A DNA stretch of 64,000 nt, taken from positions 3,691,621 through 3,755,620 of the forward strand of contig CM026428.1 of the NCBI GenBank assembly GCA_014871385.1, read 5' to 3'. Of this stretch, positions 11,204 to 22,129 are shown in pieces (within the stretch, counting starts at the first letter, position 1; each line of letters starts with the position of its first letter). The DNA comes from Ceratodon purpureus (Eukaryota; Streptophyta; Bryopsida; Pseudoditrichales; Ditrichaceae). The notes below the pieces were generated by a model, which searched no databases, was not told where the DNA came from, and saw nothing but the letters and a program-made list of their open reading frames with translations. Made by a program: the position numbers and the translations under genes.

Positions 11204-13616
11204 ACTTCTCATATACCAAAATCAAACAGTTGATTTTTCTTTGTTTATGAAATCATAAAGATCAAAGTCAAATCAAGTTAAATATTCTTGACCACCAACT
11301 CTTAAAAACTATGCTTTATCAAACTTTGCAACTTGCCCTTGTAAAACTACAACTTAGGCATGTTGGTAGTTTGATTAGAAATTTGCTTGGTGATACATTT
11401 AAATAAAGACATTTGGAAAACATCTTTGAAGTAGGCTTTATTACTTCTTGCATAAATTGAACGACAAAATGAGGTATCACTAAAAATTTCCAAAAAATCA
11501 TAAATTCACCAAAAACAAGTCACACAATAAGTTTGCAATGGAATCTTCCCAGTTCAAATTAATCACACAAGAATAACATCTTAAAGTACATTATCTAAGC
11601 TGCCAATAATCCTAATATCTCAATGGCGTGTTAAAGAATTTTAGAATATAAAGAACCAAGAATAATATGTTATCTTTAGCTTTAGTGATGGGATAAATAA
11701 TATGTTTTCTCTCATGTATATTTCTAATTTTATGCAATAGACATATCTTGGACAAAAGAGATATCAATATAATTATGGTTTGGAAAATAAATATTAGTTT
11801 TGGATGAAAAAGAGTCTTAAATTGAATTTTATAACTACTATACAGTATATTGAGATTTTCATCAAAAGATTCTATTGATGCTGTTTTAGATGAACCATTG
11901 ACCTGTAAATTAATGATTCTCTATTTGAAACAAAATTGATGTATTGAAATTTGATATCAAATAAATATTGGCAAAATTATTAGAGGTCAAGGTGTCAAAT
12001 TGCATAATATTCAAAAGCAATCTTCAAATTCAAAAGTGATTTCTTTCCTTTTTTTTGGATAAAGGAATAATATTTTTGAAATTCTACAAGTTTTGTTTTA
12101 CAAGTCAAACTCTTGTGAGACCTAGACGACATACTTTTCCATTTCAAAATCTGCTGCTATGTAATGCATACACTCAACTTTCATTTACAATTTGAAAGAT
12201 GTCATCATAGCTTACAAGCAAACTGTATATTACCTAATTTAATATTGACAAGGGTTTTCATGTGCATATAATGTGCTATTGTAGATTCATTCATAAGCAA
12301 TTGCCAAAATGAACCATAAAAGTTTTAAGAAAAAAATTATTTCTAAATAAGAAACCAATTGAAAATGCTTAAAAGGAAAGAAAGGATTGACATCTTCACA
12401 TATAAATGAATGCAACTACCGCATTTTAAATTCATATACAACAAGTTTGCATTCCAGATAAACTTATTTTCTAGTTATGACATTTTTGAAACATAACAAT
12501 ACAATTTGTGTCCAATTGATAGTGTATATTGTCTTTGTTGAATGTAAAGCTTCAATGTATTAAATGTGAGGGGAGCTGTTTTTGTTCAATTTAGAAAATT
12601 GTTTTCTTACAAATCAACATATTGTTTCAAATGTACAATATTTTGATGAGATTATGACCCTTCAATATGTTAAGACGTATAAAAAAATAACCTTGTATCC
12701 CCGTCTTTCCTCTCTTCATAGCCTCATAGGTGAGATTAGGATAAAAATTTGATGAGAATGTTTGTTTCTTCTGCAGTTTCTTTAAATCCACGGACCACAA
12801 TACATTGAGATTAAAGATTTGGAAATCTTCTACAATTGGTTAAAAACTCTTATTATTAACAAAACACCAAGTTCTTTTTTAATGACACGAGTTGATTATG
12901 ACTAGTTGCATTAGACCACATTTCTATGATTGCTTTGATGTATGTGATCATAATTTGTAGCAAACCTACATTGTGACCAGATACATTAAAAAAGAAATAG
13001 TAACTGATACTGGTCACACATTTGAAATTTGGAACTAATCTGCTTTTTTATAGCAAGAAATTATATATTTTTTCTGAAAGAGTTACTCATAATCCTCTTC
13101 TACAATATGTCATTATCCCATGACATATGAGAGAATTACCCACAGCCTACAGGATGATGACATTCATGTGATCTCAACTGGAATTCCTGTGATTGAGTTA
13201 GTCAGCAGATAACAGATCTGAGAAGTTTGTACTAGCTGAGTGACATACTCGTCAACCACATGGCCCTCACTGATATATTCTACTCAAAATTTCAGCATGC
13301 TCCCAGACAGTTAACCCAGTAGCTCCATCTTAGTTTGTCCCTGATAGTGGGACAGGTGCGGTTTTTTGTATTAATTAATTAAAGGGTTCCTTGAGGAGGT
13401 GCCACGTGGACCCCCTTAAGGACCCCTTAAACTAATTAATACAGAAAACCACACTATTTCATATTTCAAAATCTTTCCACCCACAACTCATATACTTTGT
13501 CACATCCTCTGCATTTGCAAACAATATGGGGCAAATCCCCAAATTATCATACCATCACCATACCATCACATACCATCGCCATGCCAAATCACACCCCCTC
13601 CACATCACACCCCTCA
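11204..13616. other. AT-rich spacer without genes
   Basis: No coding region or transposon ends recognised over about 2.4 kb, apart from the foldback at 13356-13454. The base composition is strongly AT-rich, in sharp contrast to the GC islands that follow. Confidence 0.55.
13356..13454. repeat. Approximately 99-bp imperfect foldback
   Basis: The sequence from GTGCGGTTTTTTGTATTAAT to its inverted counterpart ATTAATACAGAAAACCACAC forms a near-palindrome. The arms are about 47 bp, with scattered mismatches and almost no loop. It could be a very short MITE or a small-RNA-like hairpin; no target duplication is clear. Confidence 0.6.
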
Positions 13617-13732
13617 TTAACCCCTAAATGGCCATTGTCCTGGAATGGGCTTTTTTGAAATTTGGGCAGGTTCCTAAAAATTCAAATTTACTTGAAAAAT
13701 TTTGAAATTTTTTGTGGTAAAAGGTTTTTTCA

Positions 13733-13850
13733 CAGGGTTGTTCAAATAGACGTCCGACCCGGCTCCGGACGTCAAGACGTCCGACCCGGACGTCCCCCGT
13801 CCCGGACGTGGCGTCTCCGACGCTCGAGAATTACGCCGCGGTAATAATTT
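13733..13850. repeat. Type-A terminus of giant hAT
   Basis: Repeated GACGTCCG motifs follow the CAGGGTTG tip, then GGACGTGGCGTC and GAATTACGCCGCGGTAA. The right end of the element at 36547-41616, read in reverse, shows the same order of blocks (AGACGTCC..., GACGTGGCGTC, GAATTATGTCGCGGTAA). The repeated GACGTC palindromes are candidate transposase-binding sites. Confidence 0.8.
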
Positions 13851-13889
13851 TGCGACCTCGGAGGGGTAAAAACATTCCCCAGCCGTCCG

Positions 13890-14651
13890 ATCGGCCGATC
13901 CCGCCACCACGCCTCATCTCGGCCGTCCGTTCGCGGGGACGGCCGCGGGGACGGCCGCGGAGACGGCCGCGGGGTCGTTGCGGACGGCCGCACGTCGATC
14001 CGACGGCCAAGATGCGGCCTTGCTGGCACATCGCGGGCCGTCGGATGTGGGCGGCCCTCCAGGGCCGTCGGATCCCACGGCCGTCGCCGCGGCCGACCGC
14101 GGGGACGGCCTCGGGGACGGCCGCGGGATCCGACGGCCCGGATCGATCCCGACGCCTGCCATCGGGGACCGCTCGATCGGCGCGGCCGACCGCGGGCCGT
14201 CCGATCCCGCGGCCGTCCCCGTGGCCGTCCCCGCGGTCGGCAACGGCGACGGCCGCGGGATCGGACGGCCCGCGGCAGCCATGGTCGGCCTGGGTGGGCC
14301 GTCCGATCGGGCGGCCGTCTCCGCGGTCGGCCGCGGGGACGGCCACTGGATCGGACGGCCCTCCGCGGCCGACCATGGCCGCCGCGGAGGGCCGTCCGAT
14401 CCCGCGGCCGTCCGCGTGGGCGACCGCGGGGAGACACGGCCGTCCGCGTGGCCGACCGCGTGCAGACGGGGCCGACCGCGGAGACGGCCGCGTCGGTCGG
14501 ACGGCCACGCGGCGCCATCGCCCGACGCGGCCGTCCGATCGGACGGCCGGCGCCTTCGGGCGGAGTCGCGCCCGATCGGACGGCCGCGGGGGCGTAGATC
14601 GGACGGCCGCGGGGACGGCCGTGGGGACGGCCGTGGGGACGGCCGCGAGGT
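13890..14651. repeat. GGCCGTC-rich GC island 1
   Basis: The sequence is built from variants of GGACGGCCGCGGGGACGG, GGCCGTCCGATC and GGCCGACCGCGG on both strands. It is extremely CpG-dense. All frames are open because stop codons are rare in it, so the long open frames here are not genes. It ends directly at the TATA hairpin of the kinase-like gene, which suggests a regulatory (CpG-island) or structural role. Confidence 0.85.
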
Positions 14652-14678
14652 CGGCTTCCCCTATATAAGGGGAAGCCG
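14652..14678 (+). promoter_or_regulatory. TATA element in hairpin, promoter of kinase-like cargo gene
   Basis: Perfect 10-bp arms, CGGCTTCCCC (14652-14661) and GGGGAAGCCG (14669-14678), hold TATATAA in the loop. It lies at the edge of GC island 1, 274 bp before the ATG of the kinase-like gene. The same arrangement recurs before the other two cargo genes. Confidence 0.72.
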
Positions 14679-14935
14679 CCTCTTCATTTTTTACCTTTTT
14701 TCTCCCTTTTCGAGTGAGGCTGATTGCTACTGGTGGGGGACTTGATCCTTCTCCGTTGGTCGTTCTCACCGGGAGGAAAGGGGTCCTTCATTTGGGGGGG
14801 GGGGACTTTTCGAATTTTTAAACGGTTTTTTTCAAAACCCTTTGGATTTGAATTGCTCTTATTAATCATTGTGGGAATTGAGGGTTTCTTTGGAGTTGCG
14901 GTTACGATTTCTTGAAGCCTTGAAGGCTTTCCACG

Positions 14936-16411
14936 ATGTCGAAGAACAAGAAGCAGAAGAATGTGGGGGAATGGGCGAACAAATTCGATGACATGCCGAG
15001 CTTACGTTGCAAGGATTATATTGTGGCATTCATCGTGGAATTTTACCAGGAGAATACCCTTGTTTCATTGAATAGTCGTTACGTTCGGTATGAGGAAGAT
15101 GGGCCCAGGAAATTCAAGTCAGAGATGGAGACAAAGATTAGGAATCGTTTGATGGATCCGTGCTGGCATTCGGATACACAGAAGCCCGGTTACGATCATT
15201 TCGTGTCACAACGTGCACACGATGCGTTATGGAATGCTAAAGAGGTTATTACTAAGTATGCAAGGGCGCAAAGGGGAGGAGTCGAGGCCTTCAAGGATAC
15301 TATTGCAAAGGCAGATTGCTTCACGAGACTAATGGCGCCCCATAGCTCAAGAAAGCATCGACGGGCGTCTATTACTTGGTGGAATTCTCCGATTGGGATG
15401 GAGACGGCGGCTGACTTACGTAAACGGCATTTGACTATCTTGGCAGACTTTGCAGTTTTCTATTACTTGGACAAGGAAGTCCAGAGAGGTGGTTATGCTA
15501 CCATACGTAGGGTTCGTATCGAGGGAAACCCGGAAATCCCACCGTACTGGGAGTTTGCTGAGAAACGGCCGCTCAATTGGTCTATGAGGCCGGATTTGGC
15601 ACGTGTGGACCACAACAATGAATCTCTTGCGATAAGGATTCCCCATCCTGGTGTCATCCGCTTCCAGGCCATTCATCAGTTGGAACATGTGGGATTCATG
15701 TACTGGTGGAACGGTGGGACCCTTCGAGCCATGCTACAGAGAGACAACGAGGCCCCGGGTGACCTCCCCATCGACTACATCTTCAGAGAGAATGCAGAGG
15801 ACAGTCCGATTCTAGGGAAGCGTCTCCAACTTTTCCGAAGTAAGCGTACAGAGCTTGCTTGGGCATTGTGTAACATCATAGATGCCGTACACAAATACGG
15901 TTACCTCCACAATGACTTGTCACCGGACAACATCCTACTTCACTTTCCGGAAGATGAGTCCAAGATCTACATCGGGGTTTGTGATTGGGGCTTGATGACG
16001 AAGACACTAGAGAACAGAAGGTCGCCTTGGGTTTTTGAGAGTGTCCATCAGAAGGAGGAGACTATGAGGAGGCGATACTGGGTGGATCCTCGCGTGGTAT
16101 ACGTACACAAGGAAAACCAAGATATTCAAATCATTCCAGATTTGACGGTTGCATCGGAGGATTTCGCAGCTGCGAAGATAGCGGCGAAGATCAACAGGGG
16201 CAACATGTGCACGGCATACCACGAAGCCGAGCCAGTAGAAACACGCCATTTCCAGAATATCGGAGAACTCGCAATGGTTTTCGAAAGTTACCTTGAGAGA
16301 GTTTGCCAAAACAACAGAGGAACGATTGGTGGACTCGGACATCTTATTAACCGTTTCAGAGATACACACAACTGGCCCACTCCCATCGAGCACTATCGCG
16401 AGGGTTACTGA
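14936..16411 (+). CDS. Kinase-like cargo protein of giant hAT
   Basis: A 491-residue intronless frame. The C-terminal half has a protein-kinase-like layout: a glycine-loop-like RGGYATIRRVRI (about residue 185-196), HPGVIRF...GGTLRAML resembling the hinge and helix D region, the catalytic loop HNDLSPDN (H325, D327, N332), and DWG (350-352) in place of DFG. I could not identify the usual beta-3 Lys or the APE motif, so it may be an atypical or inactive kinase. The N-terminus (about residue 20-105) has CKDY and DHFVSQRAHDALW, which resemble segments of the shared domain in the two neighbouring cargo proteins; this link is tentative. It has its own TATA hairpin 274 bp upstream and converges with the gene at 17371-18933. 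Its carriage inside the hAT element is seen; its role there is unknown. Confidence 0.8.
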   Translation: MSKNKKQKNVGEWANKFDDMPSLRCKDYIVAFIVEFYQENTLVSLNSRYVRYEEDGPRKFKSEMETKIRNRLMDPCWHSDTQKPGYDHFVSQRAHDALWNAKEVITKYARAQRGGVEAFKDTIAKADCFTRLMAPHSSRKHRRASITWWNSPIGMETAADLRKRHLTILADFAVFYYLDKEVQRGGYATIRRVRIEGNPEIPPYWEFAEKRPLNWSMRPDLARVDHNNESLAIRIPHPGVIRFQAIHQLEHVGFMYWWNGGTLRAMLQRDNEAPGDLPIDYIFRENAEDSPILGKRLQLFRSKRTELAWALCNIIDAVHKYGYLHNDLSPDNILLHFPEDESKIYIGVCDWGLMTKTLENRRSPWVFESVHQKEETMRRRYWVDPRVVYVHKENQDIQIIPDLTVASEDFAAAKIAAKINRGNMCTAYHEAEPVETRHFQNIGELAMVFESYLERVCQNNRGTIGGLGHLINRFRDTHNWPTPIEHYREGY

Positions 16412-17370
16412 TATGGAGTTACATATCTACCTTTCCGTATTCCTATAAAAGCATAATGTTTTTTTTGTTACCGGACGGCGGGCATAGCTCTTACTAGTGA
16501 ATAGTCATATTTACACTCTATATTATTATGAGATGTTGGAATCTCAATTTTTGTACACCGGTCAATATTTTGTTTATAAAGTTTACTTGCATTTGGTTCA
16601 AATATGGTCTCTGTACTAAGATTGGTCTATTTCTACCCCTTGTATTATGAGGAAAACGGATTGGCTCCACACATCTAGCTAAAAGTCGATACTCTCAATT
16701 CTAATTATGAAAATTATGCGATATGTGAATTGTAACCGTTATGCAGCTTATGCTTTGTAATTTTTATTCTTACAAATATTGGCAAGCGTATACTCAAGTT
16801 CTTTTCGTGAAGACGAAAGCGTAAGGGCCGCAAAACGTGATTGCTCATAATCCCCTGTACAAACAAATACCTTAGATATAAATATGCATCCATCAAAAAA
16901 TATCATTCACGATATTCTTATTAATTTAGCCCAAAAAATAATTGAAAATTATTTTGCATACTTGTCTTGAGATTCATTATATTCTAGTGCTCGTAAGCCG
17001 TAGACTCGTAACCCATGTCAATAGGAAGTTGTCATTTTAAAAATAGTGATATTGATAGTAATGTGCACTTCGAATACGGCTACAAGAATATTAAAAAGGT
17101 AAATTCCTTTCAAATGTTAAGACAACTACAATATAAAAGACAACACAACTACACTCTAAAACACTAATTATATCTATTCTACTTGCAAAATGTGGCACGT
17201 GCCTGTATTCTTGAGTCCGTACATTTTAAACCTCCATCTACAAAACTGCAAACTACGTACATACTATGCTTGCATCTTTTACTTTCCGTTGTAAATTTGT
17301 AATATGCGAAGTCCACATTAAAGTCTCGGTACGCTCCGATGCTGTAGAAAGTACTACCATGCACCCCATT
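16412..17370. other. Convergent intergenic region inside giant hAT
   Basis: An AT-rich stretch between the 3' ends of the kinase-like gene and the minus-strand gene. It should contain both polyadenylation regions. No other gene seen. Confidence 0.5.
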
Positions 17371-18933
17371 CTAATAGTCTCCCCTCCACCCTAATCCATT
17401 GTAGTCATATGGATGATAATAGTTCCCATCATTGGGGAGTTCGCTTGGACCTCCCCGATCGTACGTTTCTTGTGGCCCGTGCCTTGCTAAATTTGTGGAG
17501 GCTCTCAGAAGTCTCTCTCTCTCCTCCATCAATCTTCGATTATCCCGTCTAAGGTGAAACGCATGATTCTCCATCTGTAGTACGTAATTTTGCCTTCTTC
17601 GCTCCAACTCTAGTTCTTCCTCAAAATAGCTATCTCTTACAACTCGACCGGGAGGGTATCCAAAAGGAGGAGGTGGTACTCTGTCATCGCGATGAAGTAC
17701 GTTGCGGTTGTCCCCGCTATTGTGATCAGTACCGTCGGTGTGATAACCTAGAGGTGGAGGAAATATTCCAGGCGGAGTCCGCGAAGATGATCTGTAATCA
17801 TCTTCTGCAAATAGGGCAGATGGGGTACCATGACCACCATATCCGCGGTATGGAGGGGGAGTTGCGTAATCATCACGTCCCAGTCTCTGCGTATCTTCTT
17901 CGCGATCTGGGGAATAACCGTGAGGTACCTCTCTCGGAGGTGTTCGATGGCGCGGACTAGCACTCCTTGGAGGACTCGGTATTTCCGACCAGCCGTCGTC
18001 ATAGTTACTAAAGTATCTTGATCCCGTTGCATAATCTGGCCACGGTCGTCCCCCATAGGGTCCATACGTGCTATCCGCAAAGTCAAAGGGTAAATCAGCT
18101 CCTTCCGGTTCCCCGTGGCCATAGCCTTGTTCGTGGGGTCCCATGTCCTGACGATCTAGCGAACGGTGTCCCCCGTGGGCAGAGCTTTGTCCATACTCCT
18201 CATGGTTGGTACATGATGACTCTCTGGCACGATGCCCTCTGCGATTCCTTGGATTTTCGTTTGAGCGACGCCCTCGATAGTTGTCTTCATCATCATAGCT
18301 TAAACGACGTCTCTCCTGTTCCTCATCATTATATTCGATGGCTAGAGTTTGTATTCCTGCATCTTGTGCCGGTGGACTCCGACGGTTTGAAATATGTAAT
18401 GGGGGACAATCGCTATGTCCACTCCAGTCTGTTACAAGATCCATGCTGTCTCTGTTCATTCTATCTGTCCTCAGGCCCGAGACTGTGGTCCAGTCAACCC
18501 TCTTATGTAAGACTATCTCCGCCCACACCATTGCCATATTCGAATACAACATGATATGAGGTCGGGAGTTCTGGATTCGTGCTGCTCGAAAAACCTCGTT
18601 GTATCGAATTTTGAAATGATTACTTTCACAATTGTCGATCCTGATTTCTCCCCGTGTTGCTTGTTTCTCCGCAGCCTCGGTACGTAGATGTACTGGGATC
18701 AACTTCATGAGGTGCTTCATCTTGACATATTCCTTGCAAGTTACCATCCGCCATGGTGATGGTTCCCCCTCCCATCCAATCTCTGCTACACAATCAGGGT
18801 CATTCGTAGCGTATGGATCCAAGGGGTGTTTCCTTTTAGGAGTGGAGGGTCCTCCCCGGTCGTTACGAGGCATGGCGAAAGTCCGGTAAGCGAGTAGCTG
18901 TGAATACCGTGTATCGTACCAACCTCGTAACAA
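17371..18933 (-). CDS. Cargo protein with shared N-terminal domain and disordered R/G/D-rich C-terminus
   Basis: 520 residues without introns. Translation could also begin at M21 (MPRNDRGG), which resembles the start of the RING cargo protein better. Residues about 46-170 align by eye with residues 33-153 of the protein at 22915-26085: VAEIGWE/VAEEGWE, CKEYVKM/CKKYVKM, NHFKIR/DHFLHR, and MVWAEIVLHKRVDW/MVYAELILKRKISW. The remainder (about 190-520) is rich in Arg, Asp, Gly, Pro, Ser and Tyr, looks disordered, and contains a short charged stretch near 440-480 (EEELELERRRQN) that may form a coil. I recognise no catalytic motif and no known family. A TATA-in-hairpin element lies 290 bp upstream. 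The gene converges with the kinase-like gene. Confidence 0.78.
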   Translation of the reverse strand: MLRGWYDTRYSQLLAYRTFAMPRNDRGGPSTPKRKHPLDPYATNDPDCVAEIGWEGEPSPWRMVTCKEYVKMKHLMKLIPVHLRTEAAEKQATRGEIRIDNCESNHFKIRYNEVFRAARIQNSRPHIMLYSNMAMVWAEIVLHKRVDWTTVSGLRTDRMNRDSMDLVTDWSGHSDCPPLHISNRRSPPAQDAGIQTLAIEYNDEEQERRRLSYDDEDNYRGRRSNENPRNRRGHRARESSCTNHEEYGQSSAHGGHRSLDRQDMGPHEQGYGHGEPEGADLPFDFADSTYGPYGGRPWPDYATGSRYFSNYDDGWSEIPSPPRSASPRHRTPPREVPHGYSPDREEDTQRLGRDDYATPPPYRGYGGHGTPSALFAEDDYRSSSRTPPGIFPPPLGYHTDGTDHNSGDNRNVLHRDDRVPPPPFGYPPGRVVRDSYFEEELELERRRQNYVLQMENHAFHLRRDNRRLMEERERLLRASTNLARHGPQETYDRGGPSELPNDGNYYHPYDYNGLGWRGDY

Positions 18934-19208
18934 TGCCTGTAACTTCTCCCCACCGTATAAAAGTTGATTTAATCTCGTATATATCTAGTGCATAAGGACT
19001 AAAACAAAACCCAGAACTCCTGCCAAAAAACCGTACGTATGAAGCACTATACTGTTGGTTTCATAATAACCAACAAACGGTGCGGACAACCCTAAACACA
19101 ATCCCACGATAACCCGTGGGGAAGTAGTAAAAGCTTGGAGGAACGCAACTGAGCTGAAAAAAATCCAGCACATGTAGCACGAGCACCCAAGTGAAGAAAA
19201 AGGAAGAA

Positions 19209-19231
19209 GGGCCAGCCATTTATGCTGGCCC
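19209..19231 (-). promoter_or_regulatory. TATA-like element in hairpin, promoter of minus-strand cargo gene
   Basis: Perfect 8-bp arms GGGCCAGC and GCTGGCCC enclose CATTTAT, which reads ATAAATG on the coding (minus) strand. It sits between GC island 2 and the gene, about 290 bp before the ATG at 18933. Confidence 0.65.
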
Positions 19232-19249
19232 GAACCCCTAGGCAGCCAG

Positions 19250-19945
19250 TTAGGTCAAACGACGGCCCCCCTACGGCCGTTGGATCTCGGGGAATGGAGA
19301 ATCCAACGGCCGTAACTGGTCAGTCGCGGGAGCGGTCGCGGCCGTCCACGATCGCGGACGCGACCGGTCGTGCGGCCGCGACCGCTCCCCAAAGGGTGCG
19401 TCGGTGGACCGCCGCCCCGCGGTCGGGACGGCCGACCACGTCGACGGGCGTCCCCGGGGTCGGCCGCGGCCCACCGCGGGGACGGCCGTGCTCCACCCCG
19501 CGGTCGGAGGCTGCAGCGGCGTGGTCGGCCACGGCCGACCACGCCGACGGCCCTTCCGACCGCGGGGTGGGCCGTGGCCGTCCCCGGGGACGGCCTTGTC
19601 CGACCCCGCGGGGACGGCCGACCCCGCGGGGACGGCCGTGCTCCACCCCGCGGTCGGCCACGGCCGTCCACGCGGTCGGCGAGGGCCGTCCACGCGGACG
19701 GACCTTCCGACCGCGGGGTCGGCGACGGCCGTCCACGCGGGGACGGCCGCGGCCGACCCCGGGGTCGGGGGGCTGCGACCGCGGAGTCGGCCAAGGCCGT
19801 CCACGCGGGGTCGGCCGCGGCCGTCCCCGCGTGGACGGCCGTCGTCCGCAGCCGTAGGATCTTCTCGTCGGAGAAGATCCGACGGCCGTCCACGCGGGGT
19901 CGGCCGTGGCCGTCCCCGGGGACGGCCGTGTGGGGGGGGGGGTCG
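19250..19945. repeat. GGCCGTC-rich GC island 2
   Basis: Same composition as island 1, with GGCCGTCCACGCGG and GACCGCGGGG variants. One side faces the minus-strand gene and the other a pyrimidine-rich leader-like stretch at 19950-20030, so it may once have been a bidirectional promoter. Long open frames on both strands here are artefacts of composition. Confidence 0.83.
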
Positions 19946-22129
19946 AAGGAACTCCCCTCCCCTTGTGTTTTCTCTCCTCTCCTCCCCCCTCTCCTCCCCT
20001 ACTCTCCCCCCTCCTTCTTCTTCCAAACAATCCCACTTGGGATTGTTTGGACAGCATATCTCCTACAAATGGAAAATTCAGACATATCCCGGATATTGTG
20101 GGGAATGTCCTGAAGATCCTGTGATCGGGGAGGTGGGGTCGACGTTTGAAATTGGGATCCAATGAACTATGTGATATTTTGGTTCTTTGGGGGTGGATAA
20201 CCCCCTAGGATCTACAAATAATGTGAACACGTTTATGAAGAAGAATATATATCCTATCGAATGGAAAGAACCGTAGACATTGTGGGTACACTAAAACAGT
20301 TTTTACCAATTGTCATTTAAAGAAACGAAGGTACTCATGTTTTAGCATACGGTAATGAATTAACATTTTATACTAACGAATCAAAAGAGTAAATGTCAAC
20401 AACAATATGATAAGAGGAACATTGCGGAGAGAATGCACTAGAAGTAATTCAACGCATTAATTGATGTACACACTTGGTTTTGGATGCGGTGCACCTTACG
20501 TTTAAATGGTTAAGAGATTTGCATTTATATTTCACCGGTTTACGGTTTAGGGTAATCTCTTAGAAATATAGATCCAATTTCTTCTCGATTAGTGGTATAC
20601 AATGAAAATATTTATATAGATTCTTTGACTCTAATTTTTAATGGAATGATTTACCCTAGTTTTATTTCTTTAATTTTACATACTCTCGTTCTTTAGTATT
20701 ATGGTAGAATCAAAAATAAAAACATAAATAGTAGTTTAGATTATGAGAGAAACTGGAGATAATAATAAAGTGAAATAAACCAAAACAAACATTCAATTCC
20801 CTTGGGATTATGCAATTCATCGGAGGAATAAAACTCAAATCATTGTTTTCATAACAAATGGTCCAATTCTAATTTCTCATGGCTGGTTTAGAGTTATTTG
20901 AAATATAAAGACTCTCCTTCCTCTTTAATGTCTTTTATTTTACAAACTTCCATACCGTAGTACTGTGTTATCATTAAAAATAAAATAAAAAATCACTAGC
21001 TCACATTATGAGATGAGGAAGGGATAATAGTAAAAAACAAAATTAAAACAGAAAACATTCAACCGTCACTGAATATTGCCAATTTGTGAACGACTATAAT
21101 TGAAATCATTGTTTTTAGAAACAATTCTAGTTTCCAACGCCCAGAATTGAGTTGTACCTTGCAACTTATATGAAATAAAATAAATAAATTAGGTAACACA
21201 TTTACATTATACTCTATACAAATATATGTTTATTCATATACACTTTAACGTAAATATAAATATGGAATGGGATTCTAACTTGTACAATGTATAGTACATA
21301 CGTACAAAAGTAAACACTTACTAATGACACAACGAGAGAATTTAACAAGCACGAATGAGAGAATTTAACAAGTAAAATGGTGGAATAGTGGTCGAATTAG
21401 TAAAATATACTTTAACATGGGTCATGGAGGAAATAAATCGAAATACGAACGTTCAAAACGATATGAAAGGAAGAAATTCACGAAATGACATTTAAGGAGC
21501 TTCGAGGGTTGAAGTTCTAAATTAGACAAATTAGACGTTAAAAAAAGGGCATAAACTAGAGGGGAATAAAGTTTAAACATAGAGTAAAATAAAGAAGAGG
21601 TAAATGAAAACAATATTCGAAAGTGGAAATTGTATAGAGGGAGGAACGTTAAAAGTATATAAAGAGATGGTAACTCGAATTAAATTGATAATATGAAGAC
21701 GTTTAATGAAAGTATAATAGAAGCACTTATGTATTTAAAAAAACAAAAATTCAAAGCGGAGAATAAGAAGACGGTCCACGGAGAACTATTTAGATTACAA
21801 TTTCTGAAACAAGTTTAGATGAGTTCGATTTCTGCGAGGAACTTTTGGAGTGCGATGATAGACCACCTTGAAATGCGTACGATAGAAACAACAGAAATAA
21901 TGATTCGAATAAATGACACATACATTAACTTCAGTGGAGCGTACGGAATAATGACTCGTTGAAGAATTTAGATGCTTTGCATACCATGAAGTATTTTAAT
22001 TCGTGTTTACATTAACTGCTGTTCTCATTTTAATTGGTGAAAGAAATTAACAGGTTTAGTGTAATATGTGGTCGGAAGATGTAGCATTATATGTTTTTTT
22101 CATTTGTATTTTAAAAAAGGGGGGGGAGG
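19946..22129. other. Internal spacer of giant hAT with remnant shared with the smaller element
   Basis: The CT-rich stretch and following sequence (about 19960-20150, with ATTCAGACATATCCC and GGTGGGGTC) are related to 37540-37690 in the second hAT element. Both lie next to a GC island, which suggests the remains of a further transcription unit. The rest to 22129 is AT-rich with no recognisable gene. Confidence 0.55.

Noticed and set aside
13617-13640. TTAACCCCTAAA as a telomere-like repeat
   Set aside because: Single occurrence with CCCC rather than the plant CCCTAAA array, and it pairs as a transposon terminus.
13772-14769. Several long overlapping open frames on both strands rich in Arg, Gly and Pro
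   Set aside because: They lie in GGCCGTC repeats where stop codons are rare. Every frame is open, and the translations are low-complexity repeats with no domain.
19222-20165. Five or more open frames of 200-280 residues in GC island 2
   Set aside because: Same composition artefact as in island 1; the frames shadow each other on both strands.
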